The position numbers and the translations under genes were made by a program. This document shows, one piece after another, positions 23,800 through 34,162 of a DNA stretch of 64,000 bases. Position 1 is the stretch's first letter. Every line of letters begins with the position of its first letter. The notes beneath the pieces are model-generated. The model saw only the letters and a program-made list of their open reading frames with translations, was not told the origin of the DNA and did no database searches. Source of the DNA: Puccinia triticina (taxonomy: Eukaryota; Basidiomycota; Pucciniomycetes; Pucciniales; Pucciniaceae); NCBI RefSeq assembly GCF_026914185.1, contig NC_070575.1, forward strand, positions 868,001 to 932,000, read 5' to 3'.

Positions 23800-23977
23800 G
23801 GCAGACGCACTATTCAGAGTGCCGGACACACTTTTGATAGTGGCGGATGCACTTTTGATAGTGGCAGACGCACTTTTGATAGTGGCGGACACACTTTCGA
23901 TAGTGACAGACACACTTTTGATAGTGTTGGACGCACTTTTTATAGTGGCTGATGCACTTTTGATAGTGGCGGATGCA
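23800..23977. repeat. 21-bp tandem repeat array, about 8 copies
   Basis: Units resemble CACTTTTGATAGTGGCGGATG, with scattered substitutions. Because 21 is a multiple of three, both strands stay open through the array, giving repetitive frames that are not evidence of a gene. It ends directly at the Helitron helicase relic. Confidence 0.85.
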
Positions 23978-24105
23978 GATAACCATCAAGGATGGGCTTT
24001 GCAACGGCACCAGATTGGTGCTGTTGAGAGTCACTAGGAATGCTCTGTGTGGTAGGATTTTGACTGGTCCACTCAAGGGTAGAGAAATAACTATACCAAA
24101 GATAA

Positions 24106-25330
24106 CACCAGGAAAAAAAAATAGTCACTTGATGGCAAGTGACATGATGCAGCTTTGGTTTCTGCTCCAGAGCTTCTCCAGCGCTGCTCCAAGTCTGCTC
24201 CACCAGCACTTGCAGAGCTTGCAGGACTGCACCAGAGCACTCAATGTGGCACAGTCAGCTGATCCTAATTTTTTCCCAGGAACAGCTGATGCTCATCATA
24301 AGCTGAGCAGTAGGCATTGACTGAGCCTGGGCCAAAGCTGAGCATTGGCTGAGCCTGGGCCACAGCTGAGCATTGGATATTCCAAGCCTGAAACAAATTC
24401 AAGTGTCAGCTGGACCAAGAATATTCCAAATCTGAGCATCAGCTTAGCCAACAATGGTCCAAATCTGAGCATCAGCTTAGCCAACAATGGTCCAAAGCTG
24501 AGCATCATCTTGGAAAAGGCTTGTGCAGAGCTTAGGATCAGCTGGGACAATACCGTTCCAAAGATTAACACCAGCTGGGCCAAAATTTTTCAAAAGCTGA
24601 GCATTGGCTGAGCCAATGCTCGTACAAAGCTGAGCATTGGCTGAGCCAATGCTCGTACAAAGCTGAGCATTGGCTGAGCCAAGGCTGTTCCAAAGCTGAG
24701 TATCAGATTTTTTGAGACTATTCAAAAGATTAATATCACCTGAGCCAAGGCTGTTTGTTCCACAGCTGAGCATCAGCTGAGCCAAGGCTGTTTGTTCCAC
24801 AGCTGAGCATCAGCTGAGCCAAGGCTGGTCCACAGCTGAGCATCAGCTGAGCCAAGGCTGGTCCACAGCTGAGCATAAGCTGTTACAGGAGTGGTCAGAC
24901 TCAGAATCTGAGCATTGGCTGGGCCGAGATTTATCCAAAGCTGAAAATCAGCTGAGCCAATACTGGTCCAAAGCTGAGCATTGGCTGGGCCAATGATAGT
25001 CCTAATCTGAGTCTAAGCTGAGCCATGACTGGAATAAAGCTGAAAATAAGCTGGGCCAGGACTGGTTCTGATCTGGGCAACAAAGCTGAGCATGAGCTGG
25101 GCACCAAAGCTGAGCATAAGCTGGGAGCTAAAGCTGAGTATCAGCTGACCAGAAATGGGGATCAGTGGTGCCCAGCAAAAACTGAGGATCTCCTGTGGAA
25201 ATTCTTAAAATGGTTAGATGGTGGGTAGCTGGTGGGTAAATGATGGGTAGATGGTGGGTAGATGGTGGGTAGCCCGCTGGAGCTGGCATGATGTCACTTG
25301 TCATCAAGTGACTATTTTTTTTTCCTGGTG
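24106..25330. mobile_element. 1225-bp non-autonomous element, CACCAGG family
   Basis: The ends are CACCAGGAAAAAAAA and its inverse, continued by a shared TAGTCACTTGATG block, giving inverted repeats of about 40 bp. TAA occurs on both sides (24103-24105 and 25331-25333). It interrupts the Helitron helicase relic. The interior is largely a degenerate minisatellite and has no transposase. Confidence 0.85.
24295..25145. repeat. Degenerate minisatellite based on AAGCTGAGCATCAGCTGAGCC
   Basis: Roughly 25 units of about 30-36 bp carry the words AAAGCTGAGCAT, CAGCTGAGCC and GGTCCA. The most regular part is 24600-24880. The core AGCTGAGCATCAGCT is nearly palindromic, so single strands could form many hairpins. 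It lies wholly inside the CACCAGG element. Confidence 0.8.
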
Positions 25331-25605
25331 TAACCCTGTTACATGAGGGTGATTCTTATGTCAAGGTATCTTTTTATAGATACCAATTCCCAGTTGCTTT
25401 AGCATTTGCCATGACTATAAATAAATTTCAGCACCAAAGTATGAGGCGGGTGGCATTGTTATTGCATAGTCAGGTGTTTGCACATGGGAAGTTATATGTA
25501 GGGCTCTCTCAAGTTTGTGATGTAGATAATTTGTTAGTTGTGCAAGTGGCTGAAAGGGATGAAACAAGAGTTGTAAATTTGGTAAAGAAAGTTGTATTTA
25601 CTTAA

Positions 25606-26034
25606 TTAATTTATACTGGAGTAATAAAACTTATACAAGATGGCTTGACTTGGGTCTTGGAGAGGGTGGTGTAGCCGCCGCTGAACTCTAGTTACACTGA
25701 TAAGAACAGATACTACACTTGATCTAAGCCAATTAAATGCCAGAATGAATGCTTGCCGACCTGATTGTCTGTATATCTATCCTCCTTGCGTTGTCCGGTG
25801 ATCGACTCGCAGTTGAAACAGAATTCCAATGGTTTGGGGAGTGATTTGCCTTCAGCGGCCTGCAAGGGGATGTCCCTGAGTGTCAATGATATTCCACATG
25901 TCACAGAACTTGGGCTCGTGATGCGAGCAGGGCCAAAAAAGCAGCCAGAACTGCCAAAAAACAACAAGAACCGCCAAAAAGCAGCCAAAACTGCCAAAAG
26001 GAGCAGTCAAGGGCGGCTTTTGTCCTGCGGCATT
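25606..26034. other. Spacer with CCAAAA-rich short repeats
   Basis: Bases 25930-26005 repeat GCCAAAAAGCAGCCAAAACT-like units. The surrounding open frame is low complexity. No gene was recognised. Confidence 0.5.
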
Positions 26035-27745
26035 GGAGGACTTCCCGTTGTAGGGACTCTTGTGGGACACTAAATGTTTATTTGGTGAAAATATCCTCTG
26101 AGGGGGAAATAAATTGCTAATAGGTTGAAAGGCTATTACAACTTATGGGTGGTTTGAAAGACCTGCCCCTCTAATGGTACTATGCAAATAACTAAGAGTC
26201 TTGTAATCAATATTTATAAAGATGTGGCTGATTCCAAGATAGATCTTACTTTTGTATAGTAATCTCTATCAGACCTAGATTCCTCAAATCACTATTCTTG
26301 CAGATCTGTTACAACTTCTGATGCTGGAGGGATAATGTAATCCAGTGGGATCAATTATGTAAAATACAATTGTTGTTGATGTTGGGTTGTTGATGAGAAG
26401 GTTGGTAATGATCTCTTCCTTAAGCAATCTCTTGATAAGGCACTTTAATCAATACTAGAGCTCCTGGTTGCTACTACACTACTACTACTTGTTATAATTG
26501 TTGTTGATGAAGTTGGTAATAATCTCTTCCTTAACAATCTCTTGATAAGGCACTTTAATTACTACTAGAGCTCCTGACTACTACTACTACTACTGACTCA
26601 AACTTAACACTACCACTACCACTACCACTACCACTAAAATACCACTAAACTACCACTGTAACTAAACTAACCACTGTGACCAAACCTCTGTAGGCTGATG
26701 GGGAAAAGATCTGATGAGGGGGGGAAAGAGGCCTCCTTATATATTGAAGGGTGAGGGAATTTAGCTCCAGGGGAACTCCTTGTGAGGGCTATTTTCTGCA
26801 GGGGATATCAGTTGCACAGCAAGATATGCATGTGTTGCACTGCCTGCCAAACAATTAGGTAATGGATTCTGCAGGAGGGGATATCAGTTGCACAGAAATA
26901 TATGCATGTGTTGCACTGCCTGCCAAAGAATGATGTAATTGATTCTGCAGGCAGGCTCCTTGAACACCTTATCTGCCTGCATATGCTGCACTGCATGATA
27001 TCATGTGTTGCTAGGTGACCCAAACAACCTTCCGTAACCTACCATATGCCTGCATGTCCAGCTGTTGCCTTCTTCCATCCAGAATATTGGGGGTCAAAGC
27101 CTCTCCTCCCACCTTGCTCCATCCTTCCTTCTTCCTCCTCCCTAATTAATACTTACATCCATATCCCATCATACTGAATCCTAGACCCTTATAAAGTAAT
27201 ATACCACCCTTATAAAGATAATATACCCTTACACAAGTAATATACCCTTATAACACTGCCTTACTTGATACACCACACCATCCTCCCTTCCATTCCTGGT
27301 TGAGACATGTGCTCCCAATACCTTCCACCTCTTCTATTGATAACATCCTTCCACCTCCCTGCCATCCTACCTAGTCATGGTCCTCCATTCCATCCCTGAT
27401 CACGCCGTCCATCCCACATGATCCTAGTCTGCCGTTCTGTCCGTGCTAACACTATCCCTCATCCATCTGTCTGTATCTGTAATGAATCCATTCCTCCCAT
27501 CAACACATACACTGCTTGTATTATATATAACTTCCTCCTCTTATAATGAATGATAGCTGTATCTATGCTGTCTCAATACCTCTGCAATGTGCTTTTGGCA
27601 TTGTCACGCCAATGGAGCACCACACCGTGGGCTCAAATGCTTGATCTGGAGGGAAAGACTACTTACTGGCTTGTGAGAATTGATAAGCAAGGTTTAGTGG
27701 ATCCCTCTCAACCAAGCCGTTTACATAGGCAACGGGAAGTCCTCC
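26035..27745. mobile_element. 1711-bp element with GGAGGACTTCCCG ends
   Basis: It has the same 13-bp ends as the two short MITEs (GGAGGACTTCCCG and its inverse) and a 3-bp ATT duplication (26032-26034 and 27746-27748). The right terminal repeat extends a few bases (CAACGGGAAGTCC against GGACTTCCCGTTG). The interior has simple repeats (CTACTACTA, CCACTACCACTA at 26570-26660), two imperfect 85-bp direct repeats near 26800-26960, and no transposase-like frame. Confidence 0.8.
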
Positions 27746-29521
27746 ATTTGGCAGCTCCACTGGAAGCCAAAAACACCTTGCGAGCCGTTGAGGTTTGTTT
27801 CAGGTACCACAACAGTCCACTGGAGATGCTCTAACAATTTATGTTACACATGTTGCATTGGAATTGGCCTGTTGTGTTGCAGTCCATATCACCCCAAGCA
27901 AATACCGTACGTCTGCAACCAGGTGACATTCAAGAACTCTGGGGAAGCTTGTGAGGTTGCACCATGTAATGACACTTGTTGGGACACTATAGTCAAAGGA
28001 AAGTTAGTTCTACTCAAAGGATAATACAATTAGTTTAGTGAAAGAATAAGGAAGTTGACTATAAATGTCCATCTTGTTTGGCTTCAGTATCAGCTGATAT
28101 GATGAACAAATTTTAAGAAAAGGTTAACCAGTTTTCTGACAGGAGCGCAGAGGTTACACCAAACAGAATAGAAGCTCAGCTTCCTATTACCTAAGGATCA
28201 GGAAGATATTGGTGAAACTCTTTGTCAGCTAAATCTCATGATCTTAGCGACGCAACAGCTAGATCCTCTAAGCAAAGAGAGTACCTTCTAACCAAAGCGG
28301 AGCGAAGTCCGCGCGCGGCTAGAGTACTTCTTAGGGATGATATCCCAAACGAGTCTAGCCAATCACCTGGCTATAGGTTTTAGCCTTAGGCTTGTGGAGG
28401 AAGTAGCTCAGCATCTTTGAGGCTGACCATCTCTCTTTATCTATTTTTTATGGTTCTGTCATTTTCATTCCTACATGACTATTGAAGTTGTATAGACATT
28501 CAAGGTAAAATTTTGAGAAGAAAAGCCAAAGAAAACCAAAACAAGATAATGGAGCGGATTGGAGCCACTGATTAGCTATAAGATTGGGTATCTAGTAATC
28601 AATTGTCCGCAAATGATTTTCTGTGAGTAGTAGGGTGGTAGGTATATGGTCTGTTTAGTGTGTACAGTCGAAATTTGAAATTTTTGATCCCCCTTCTAAT
28701 TTACTTTTGGTTACTGATGTCATGCTTAGTTGGCAAGGGTAATTGGGAAGTAGATGGACTTTGTTTTATGAAATTCCAGATAGATGGCTGTGAGCTACGA
28801 GACCGAGTGATGAGACTGGAGTAAGCAAACAGAGAGAAATGTGCACCTATGAAATTCTAGATAGATGGCTGTGAGCTACGAGAACAAGTGATGGGACTGG
28901 AGTTCAGTAAGTGAACAGAGAGAAATGTGCACCTGATGGTGGTGCAGGCGATGAGACACAAGATGAGTGAGTGGCATTGCATGACAAAGAAAAGAGAGAG
29001 ACATAGACCAGAAAAAGGAAAGAGAAGCAATACCTATGAAATGCCAGATAGATGGCTGTGAGCTACAAGACCGAGTGATGGGGCTGGAGTAAGCAAACAG
29101 AGAGAAATGTGCACCTGATGGTGGTGCGGGCGATGAGACACAAGATGAGTGAGGAAAAAGAAAAGAAAGGAAAGAGCTATCATCTAATATACAAAGCTTA
29201 GTCCAAAACCTAATTGGATGATAGTTCAGCCGCAGTTGTTCCTCCTCACCCCGCCAAGTTGCCGAGTCGCTCCTGTGACAGGTCTATGTAACTCAACATG
29301 TTTTTGGTGTACTAATGGAGTCACTTTGTGTGGAGCAGCATAAATTTCTGAGGTGAGCTTCTGCCATTTTTCAAGATCAGGTCAGAGAATCCTGCAATTG
29401 TACTGGATTGAACTTTAAACTTCAGCTTCTGTTTCATTGCAGCTGATTCAAAACAGGATCCGCTGAGCTGAAGTATGCTTACGGTGAGTAATCTGTTGGT
29501 CTCTGCCTCAACTTTGGTGGT
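27746..29521. other. Non-coding spacer with direct repeats
   Basis: No gene was recognised. At 27821-27833 a GGAGATGCTCTAA word matches the end of the GAGCATC element family (32142-33222), possibly a truncated end. The direct repeats at 28768-29152 are listed separately. The last 80-150 bases match the 3' part of the glycoside hydrolase pseudogene on the minus strand. Confidence 0.4.
28768..29152. repeat. Three direct repeats of about 81-117 bp
   Basis: Copies begin at 28768, 28849 and 29036 with ATGAAATTCCAGATAGATGG-like sequence and continue through a GCAAACAGAGAGAAATGTGC word. The second and third copies also share a GATGGTGGTGC extension. The function is unknown. Confidence 0.85.
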
Positions 29522-30169
29522 CTAACTTAACAAAAGACCCTCTTTGGAGGGCCTGGTGCAGCCTGGCTGGCGCGGAGCGCCCCTTGCAAAGCAAGCCTCC
29601 AAAGGAGGGACTTGCGCCGTATACCCCCCACCCGCCCTACTCTTTTTGGCACTTGGCAGGGCATTATTTTAGAAACACTATCAAATTTGATCCACTCAAC
29701 CTTTTTTTTTCTTGTTCAGTGTGACATGACCGCCTGCTTCTTCTCTACAAGCATGCTAAAAATCAAGTGTCCCACTCACTTCAAAATTGGTCTTTTTCCT
29801 TGTTTTCCATGGGCAATACATCCGCAGGCTGCTCATGTGATGTAAAGCCACCAGTCAGAGTACAGGGAGTGGTGCCATCAAACCTGAGCACTTTGAAAGT
29901 TTTATTATGACAGTAAAAAATTGCGAGAAGGTCCAAAAACAATGCTACATATCCTACAAGATGCAGGAGAAGGAAGGGGTCCATTGGCTCAGCAGAAACT
30001 TCATGCTATTACTCACAACTGAGGAGGTACAAGCAATAGAATGGAAAACAGCAAAAAAAACAAGAAAGAGTAGGGCAAACACTGGCGCATAGTGTATAAG
30101 TCCCTCCTTCGGAGGGTCCCTGCGGGACGGCGTCCCCCCTCCACAAAGAGAGGGTCTTAGTTAAGTTAG
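29522..30169. mobile_element. 648-bp Mutator-like MITE inserted in the GH2 pseudogene
   Basis: Ends CTAACTTAACAAAAGACCC and the inverse GGGTCTTAGTTAAGTTAG match the 21701-22383 element. On the minus strand the flanks read ACCACTGAC and ACCACCAAA, a 9-bp duplication in which 6 of 9 positions still match. Removing one copy restores a continuous GH2 motif, which shows the insertion site independently of the repeat itself. Confidence 0.8.
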
Positions 30170-32141
30170 GTCAGTGGTTTGCTACAGGTGAGAAGATCCA
30201 GAGGTGTCGTCAGAATATTTATTCAATCTGCTAGATCGCTCATAATACTAACTGTGAATACGCCACCACTACAGCTGAAGAGTTGAGCTTGATCCCTAAG
30301 GTCTTCCACAAAGCAAATGGCTCTGTAGTTCCAAATTTCGATGCTGGATGCGACTTTGTAAGTTTGATTCAGCGTATCAATATGACTTTGCACGTTCCAA
30401 AGATTTTGGCGATCGGGGATGTGTCCAATTTCGCTGAATTCTCCCTGTACGGCTATCCTTGCTGGATTGTAGGGTGTCGAGGGCAGAGAATAGAAGGGTG
30501 TTCCGCACTGTGGGTATGCTGCAAGAAGGAAAAAGGGAACGACTCAGAGTTCTACTCCCTGGCTCAAATGTGGTATTCACAAATTATATAGCTTACGATA
30601 GTGGTGGTTATCATGAAAGTCACCGGCGCCGGAGTCTGGACTCAGGAATTCAAAAACACAAATTTAAGCTACACGTGAGTTAAAAGCATCTGGGAGAAGA
30701 AACACTTTGAATGGCTTTTCAGGTGTACCTCTCCAACCTGAGACCGACAGAACCGTGCGGGTTGGGTCCAGCTCTTTGACCTTTGGCGTGAGTTCAATTT
30801 CAGACAATTTGAATTGTCCCAATCCTTCACTGGAAAGTAAGGAAATGATGGAAACGTGTGAGTTACGGTTTCAGTGTCACAGATGTGTGGTATTGACGGA
30901 GGAAGAAACCCACTTGTAAAGTACCCAAGTGATTATTGATGGGAAACTCCAATAGGGGGGTTCATGATTGAATTTTACTAAACTTTGGAGCCAAATTTAA
31001 GGCCTTTATGAACAAAATTTTAAAGTTTTGGGAAAATGCACCGCAGCAGGCAATACTGATCAATCAGGTCAGTTTATCAATTTTTAAAAAAAATTTTCAT
31101 AAACACCTTAAAATGTGTCCCAAAGTTTTGTCCAGTTCAATTGTGAACCCCCCTAATGTGTTGTGATCATCAACATCATCTGTAGGACAAACTCTGTTTG
31201 CTACTCTGATGTCGGCCATTGCAAATGGGGGTTCATGAAAGGCATATATTCCTGATTTGTTTACGGGGGGAGGGGCTTGTCAATTGAATCTACGGCCTGA
31301 ACTCTAGCACTAGCAGGCTTAACTCACTTGCCAAACCAACAAGCCCATTCTGTTGCAAGCGTAATAGTACAGATCCGGTTAAATTTTTATGTGTTTTCAA
31401 ACCATGTTGAAGCCTAAACTCTTTAATGCCTTCAGATCATACTGCATAGCTTCATATGTTGGAGCAGTGTCAAGACCTGTTGGAGAAAGCAGAAATTTGA
31501 CTATCAGTGAATCACCCTTAAGATTGCTGACCATTGGGCCAGAATCCCTGGTCCAGCGTGCCCAGCTGAAAGACAAATTCTCCGTTTAGGAAAGGGCGGA
31601 CATTCCATTGCTGTCTTTTTTCTTTTTGATTGTCCGGAAACCCAAGTAACTTCATACCACGTCTTGTCCTAATTCTATTTGAAAGTGATACAGATTTGGC
31701 TTTGTGGGGGACCACAGCTGAGGAGAAGACACGGTGAAAGTGACGGCAGTGTTGGCAGTTGCTTGAAGCTGCTGGAGAGGGGTACCCAGAGAATCCGGAT
31801 ATAGAGGCAAATCCGCAGAAGAAATAGTTGGACTGTATAGCTTTAATTCCGAATTGGAAGCCTTGTTTGAGGTGGAAACCGTTATTTTTGCTAATAAAGT
31901 GCATTGCGTGAGCAAAGCTAACCACGCAGAGCAATCTATCACAAAATTATTCACCGGTTCCATCCGCATGAGCAGTAGTGTGAGCATCTATAATAGCACT
32001 GTTCACGTAAGAAATCTATGACCATGGTGAGAGATATACATCAGCATACTTTACCAGCCAAATTGGCTGGCACAATGGGATAAACTTTATTTCAATCTTG
32101 CTGATGTTTAGCTTACGTGAAGAGTGCTAATGTGTTCCTTA

Positions 32142-33222
32142 GAGCATCTCCACCCGGGGAGGTAAAAGCGGGTTGCTAAAACCCCGGGATGGCAACTCAA
32201 TTTTTGCATATAGCAACCCGCGCGGCTCTGGCACACACCCGTGGTTGCTATAATCCAGAAGCACTCCAAGATGACCAAGTCATCAAATGGAGTCACAACG
32301 AACCTAATGAACAATACAGCCAGTCACCGATCGGCGATAGCTTGCAAAGGTCCCTAGGACCGGTATAGCCGGTCATCGATGGCTTGCCAAGCTCTCGATG
32401 ACTGGTATAGCCAATTGAGAGAGATCAATGACTGTATATCCAGTCATCGAGAGAGCTCTTGATGAACGGTATAGTCAGTCATCGAGAGCTCCCTCGATGA
32501 ACGGTATAGCCAGTCATCGAGAACGCTCTCGATGACCAGTGTAGCCAGTCATCGAGAACGCTCTCGATGACCGGTGTAGCCAGTCATCGAGAACGCTCTA
32601 ACACTCTCGATGACCGGTGTAGCCAGTCATCGAGAACGCTCTAACACTCTCGATGACCGGTGTAGCCAGTCATCGAGAGAGCTCTCGATGACTGGTATAT
32701 ACCAATCGAGAGAGCTCTCGATGACTGTATATCCAGTCATCAAGAGGGCTCTCAATGACCGGTATACCCAGTCATCGAGAGAGCTCTCGATCACCAGTAT
32801 AGCCAGTCATCGAGAAAGCTCTCGATGACCAGTATAGCCAGTCATCGAGAGCTTGCGATATTCTCGATGGTTGGTTATATGTGTATCCGGTCATCGATTG
32901 CTTTTGATGCTCTCGATGACCGGGCAGACAGTTAGCAGGACAGCCAGTCATCGATAGCTTGCAGTGCTCTCGATGACCAGTTTGGTGGAGGATACATGTC
33001 ACTTCTGATGGTGGGTAGGGAGGGGGGCATGAGAGGGCATGAGCTTGGGGAAGTTGCTATCGAGTTGCTAGTGGGTTGCCATACATAGCAACCCGATCGA
33101 GATTTTTAGCTCCCGAGCCAAAATAGAAACTCGTTTGGCACCCCGGGTGGGTGGTGTTTTTTGGGTTCGGGTTGGTAAACGCAGGATAGCAACCCGGTTT
33201 ACCACCCCGGGTGGAGATGCTC
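32142..33222. mobile_element. 1081-bp element with GAGCATCTCCACC ends, inserted in GH2
   Basis: Ends GAGCATCTCCACCCGGGG and CCCCGGGTGGAGATGCTC are inverted; the match continues as TTTACCACC. TA flanks both sides. A GGGTTGCTA word recurs just inside both ends. The central 650 bp are a hairpin-rich minisatellite. It interrupts the GH2 relic right after the QTVFLEPVP block. There is no transposase. Confidence 0.8.
32320..32995. repeat. Palindromic minisatellite GATGACCGG...CAGTCATCGAGAG
   Basis: About 18 alternating units pair CTCTCGATGACCGGTATAGC with CCAGTCATCGAGAG. Each unit is a self-complementary hairpin (GATGAC against GTCATC), and three consecutive units at 32555-32680 are almost identical. 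The array lies inside the GAGCATC element. Confidence 0.85.
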
Positions 33223-34162
33223 TAAAACCTTTAGGAACCGGTTCAAGAAAGACTGTTTGCTAAATCCCGCTACTTAGGGGTATAAAATATGTGGTCTGGC
33301 TTCAAAACTTACTTGCCAACTGTATTGAGGGTAATCAATAATTGTTAGCTCTTCAGCTCGGGCAAGTAGACATGCCAAGGAAACGGAGGCACGCGTGTTA
33401 TCATCACGAAGAAAAGAAACTTACGGGGGATCAAGGTATCTTTGGAATCGGTTGGGTCATATACAAATACCAACAGCTCGTTTTCTTGACCCGGCCCTTT
33501 GAGCGCGTCGGTCAAGTCCAATGAGAATTTGAAATATCCTCCTCTGTGGAATCCGACCGATTTTCCGTTCACAAAAATCGTGGCTGGAGGTGGGCGATAG
33601 CAATTTTATCAGCTCATCTTGCTTTAAACATTTTGTAGCAAGCGCGTCTCCTAATCACCTTCATAGTCCACCGCACCGAAATTCACCAAAACACTTTTAC
33701 CCGACCAGTCCCGAGGAGCAACAAAAGTTGTACGATACCAACTATACATGTGATTTTCCATGATCCCGCTTAACCCACTTTCCATCGGGAAAGGTGCCAG
33801 AATTTCACTATCGAAGCCACATCCGCCGTAGGGTGGGTTTTGAATTTCTTGGCTGGTTTGAATTGCCAGGGCCCGTTAAGATTGATGCCATGCTGCCTTC
33901 TGAGCAAGGGGGGAGAGTATTCAGGCCATGGTGATGCGCCTACAGTCCAATCAGTCGTAAACGGAGGAGTTTTGAGTTTATAAGGCGCTGGTGCCTGACA
34001 ATCTGAAGATGCAGCGACGCTCCAAGAACCGCTAAAGTGTATCGGAAAGTAAGATAAGAGGATTGAGGGGGAAAAGAACATCTCTGGATTCGTATTCGTA
34101 AATGATAAAAGCCTGGTCCTAAAGACAGGCAAAATCCTGCGGAATATTGATAACGAAAGCAC

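Larger units (their letters stand above)
23973..25605 (+). pseudogene. Helitron Pif1-type helicase C-terminus, split by a MITE
   Basis: The left part (about 23973-24105) encodes a DGLCNGTRLVLLR block followed by ILTGPLKGREITIPKI. The right part (25331-25605) encodes FPVALAFAMTINK, then VFAHGKLYVGLSQV and a short tail before a stop. These are the last motifs of the Pif1-like helicase of fungal Helitrons, in the right order. The 1225-bp element at 24106-25330 sits between them with a TAA duplication. Everything upstream (RepHel, first helicase motifs) is absent, so this is a truncated rolling-circle transposon. The Helitron 3' terminus was not identified. Confidence 0.8.
29440..34162 (-). pseudogene. 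Glycoside hydrolase family 2 (beta-galactosidase-like) pseudogene
   Basis: Pieces of one GH2 enzyme occur in order down the minus strand. They are the N-terminal sugar-binding domain (RRQHGINLNGPWQF near 33880, SWYRTTFVAPRDWSG near 33720, TIFVNGKSVGFHRGGY near 33550), a SSGI-QTVFLEPVP block near 33250, EHISTL at 32120, LWSPTKPNLYHF near 31720, LNGEFVFQLGTLDQGFWPNG near 31560, the start of the catalytic barrel (AMQYDLKALKSLGFN, 31400-31460), DPTRTVLSVSGW (about 30750), DFHDNHHY (about 30610), VQGEFSEIGH (about 30450) with the expected catalytic Glu region, and NYRAICFVEDLRDQ to SCSGGVF (30250-30330). Damage includes TGA for Arg at 31397-31399, TAG for Trp at 33260-33262 with an adjacent extra base, lost catalytic-domain sections, and two transposon insertions (32142-33222 and 29522-30169). 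It was probably a secreted or vacuolar glycosidase. Confidence 0.85.

Noticed and set aside
23684..24037. 117-codon repetitive open frame (VADALLI units)
   Set aside because: It is produced by a 21-bp tandem array, which keeps frames open regardless of coding.
26035..27745. Search for a transposase in the largest GGAGGACTTCCCG element
   Set aside because: Only short frames and simple repeats are present; no acidic catalytic motif or zinc finger was seen.
32315..33000. Regularly spaced repeats resembling a CRISPR array
   Set aside because: Units are adjoining hairpins in alternating orientation without unique spacers, they lie inside a transposon, and the genome is eukaryotic.
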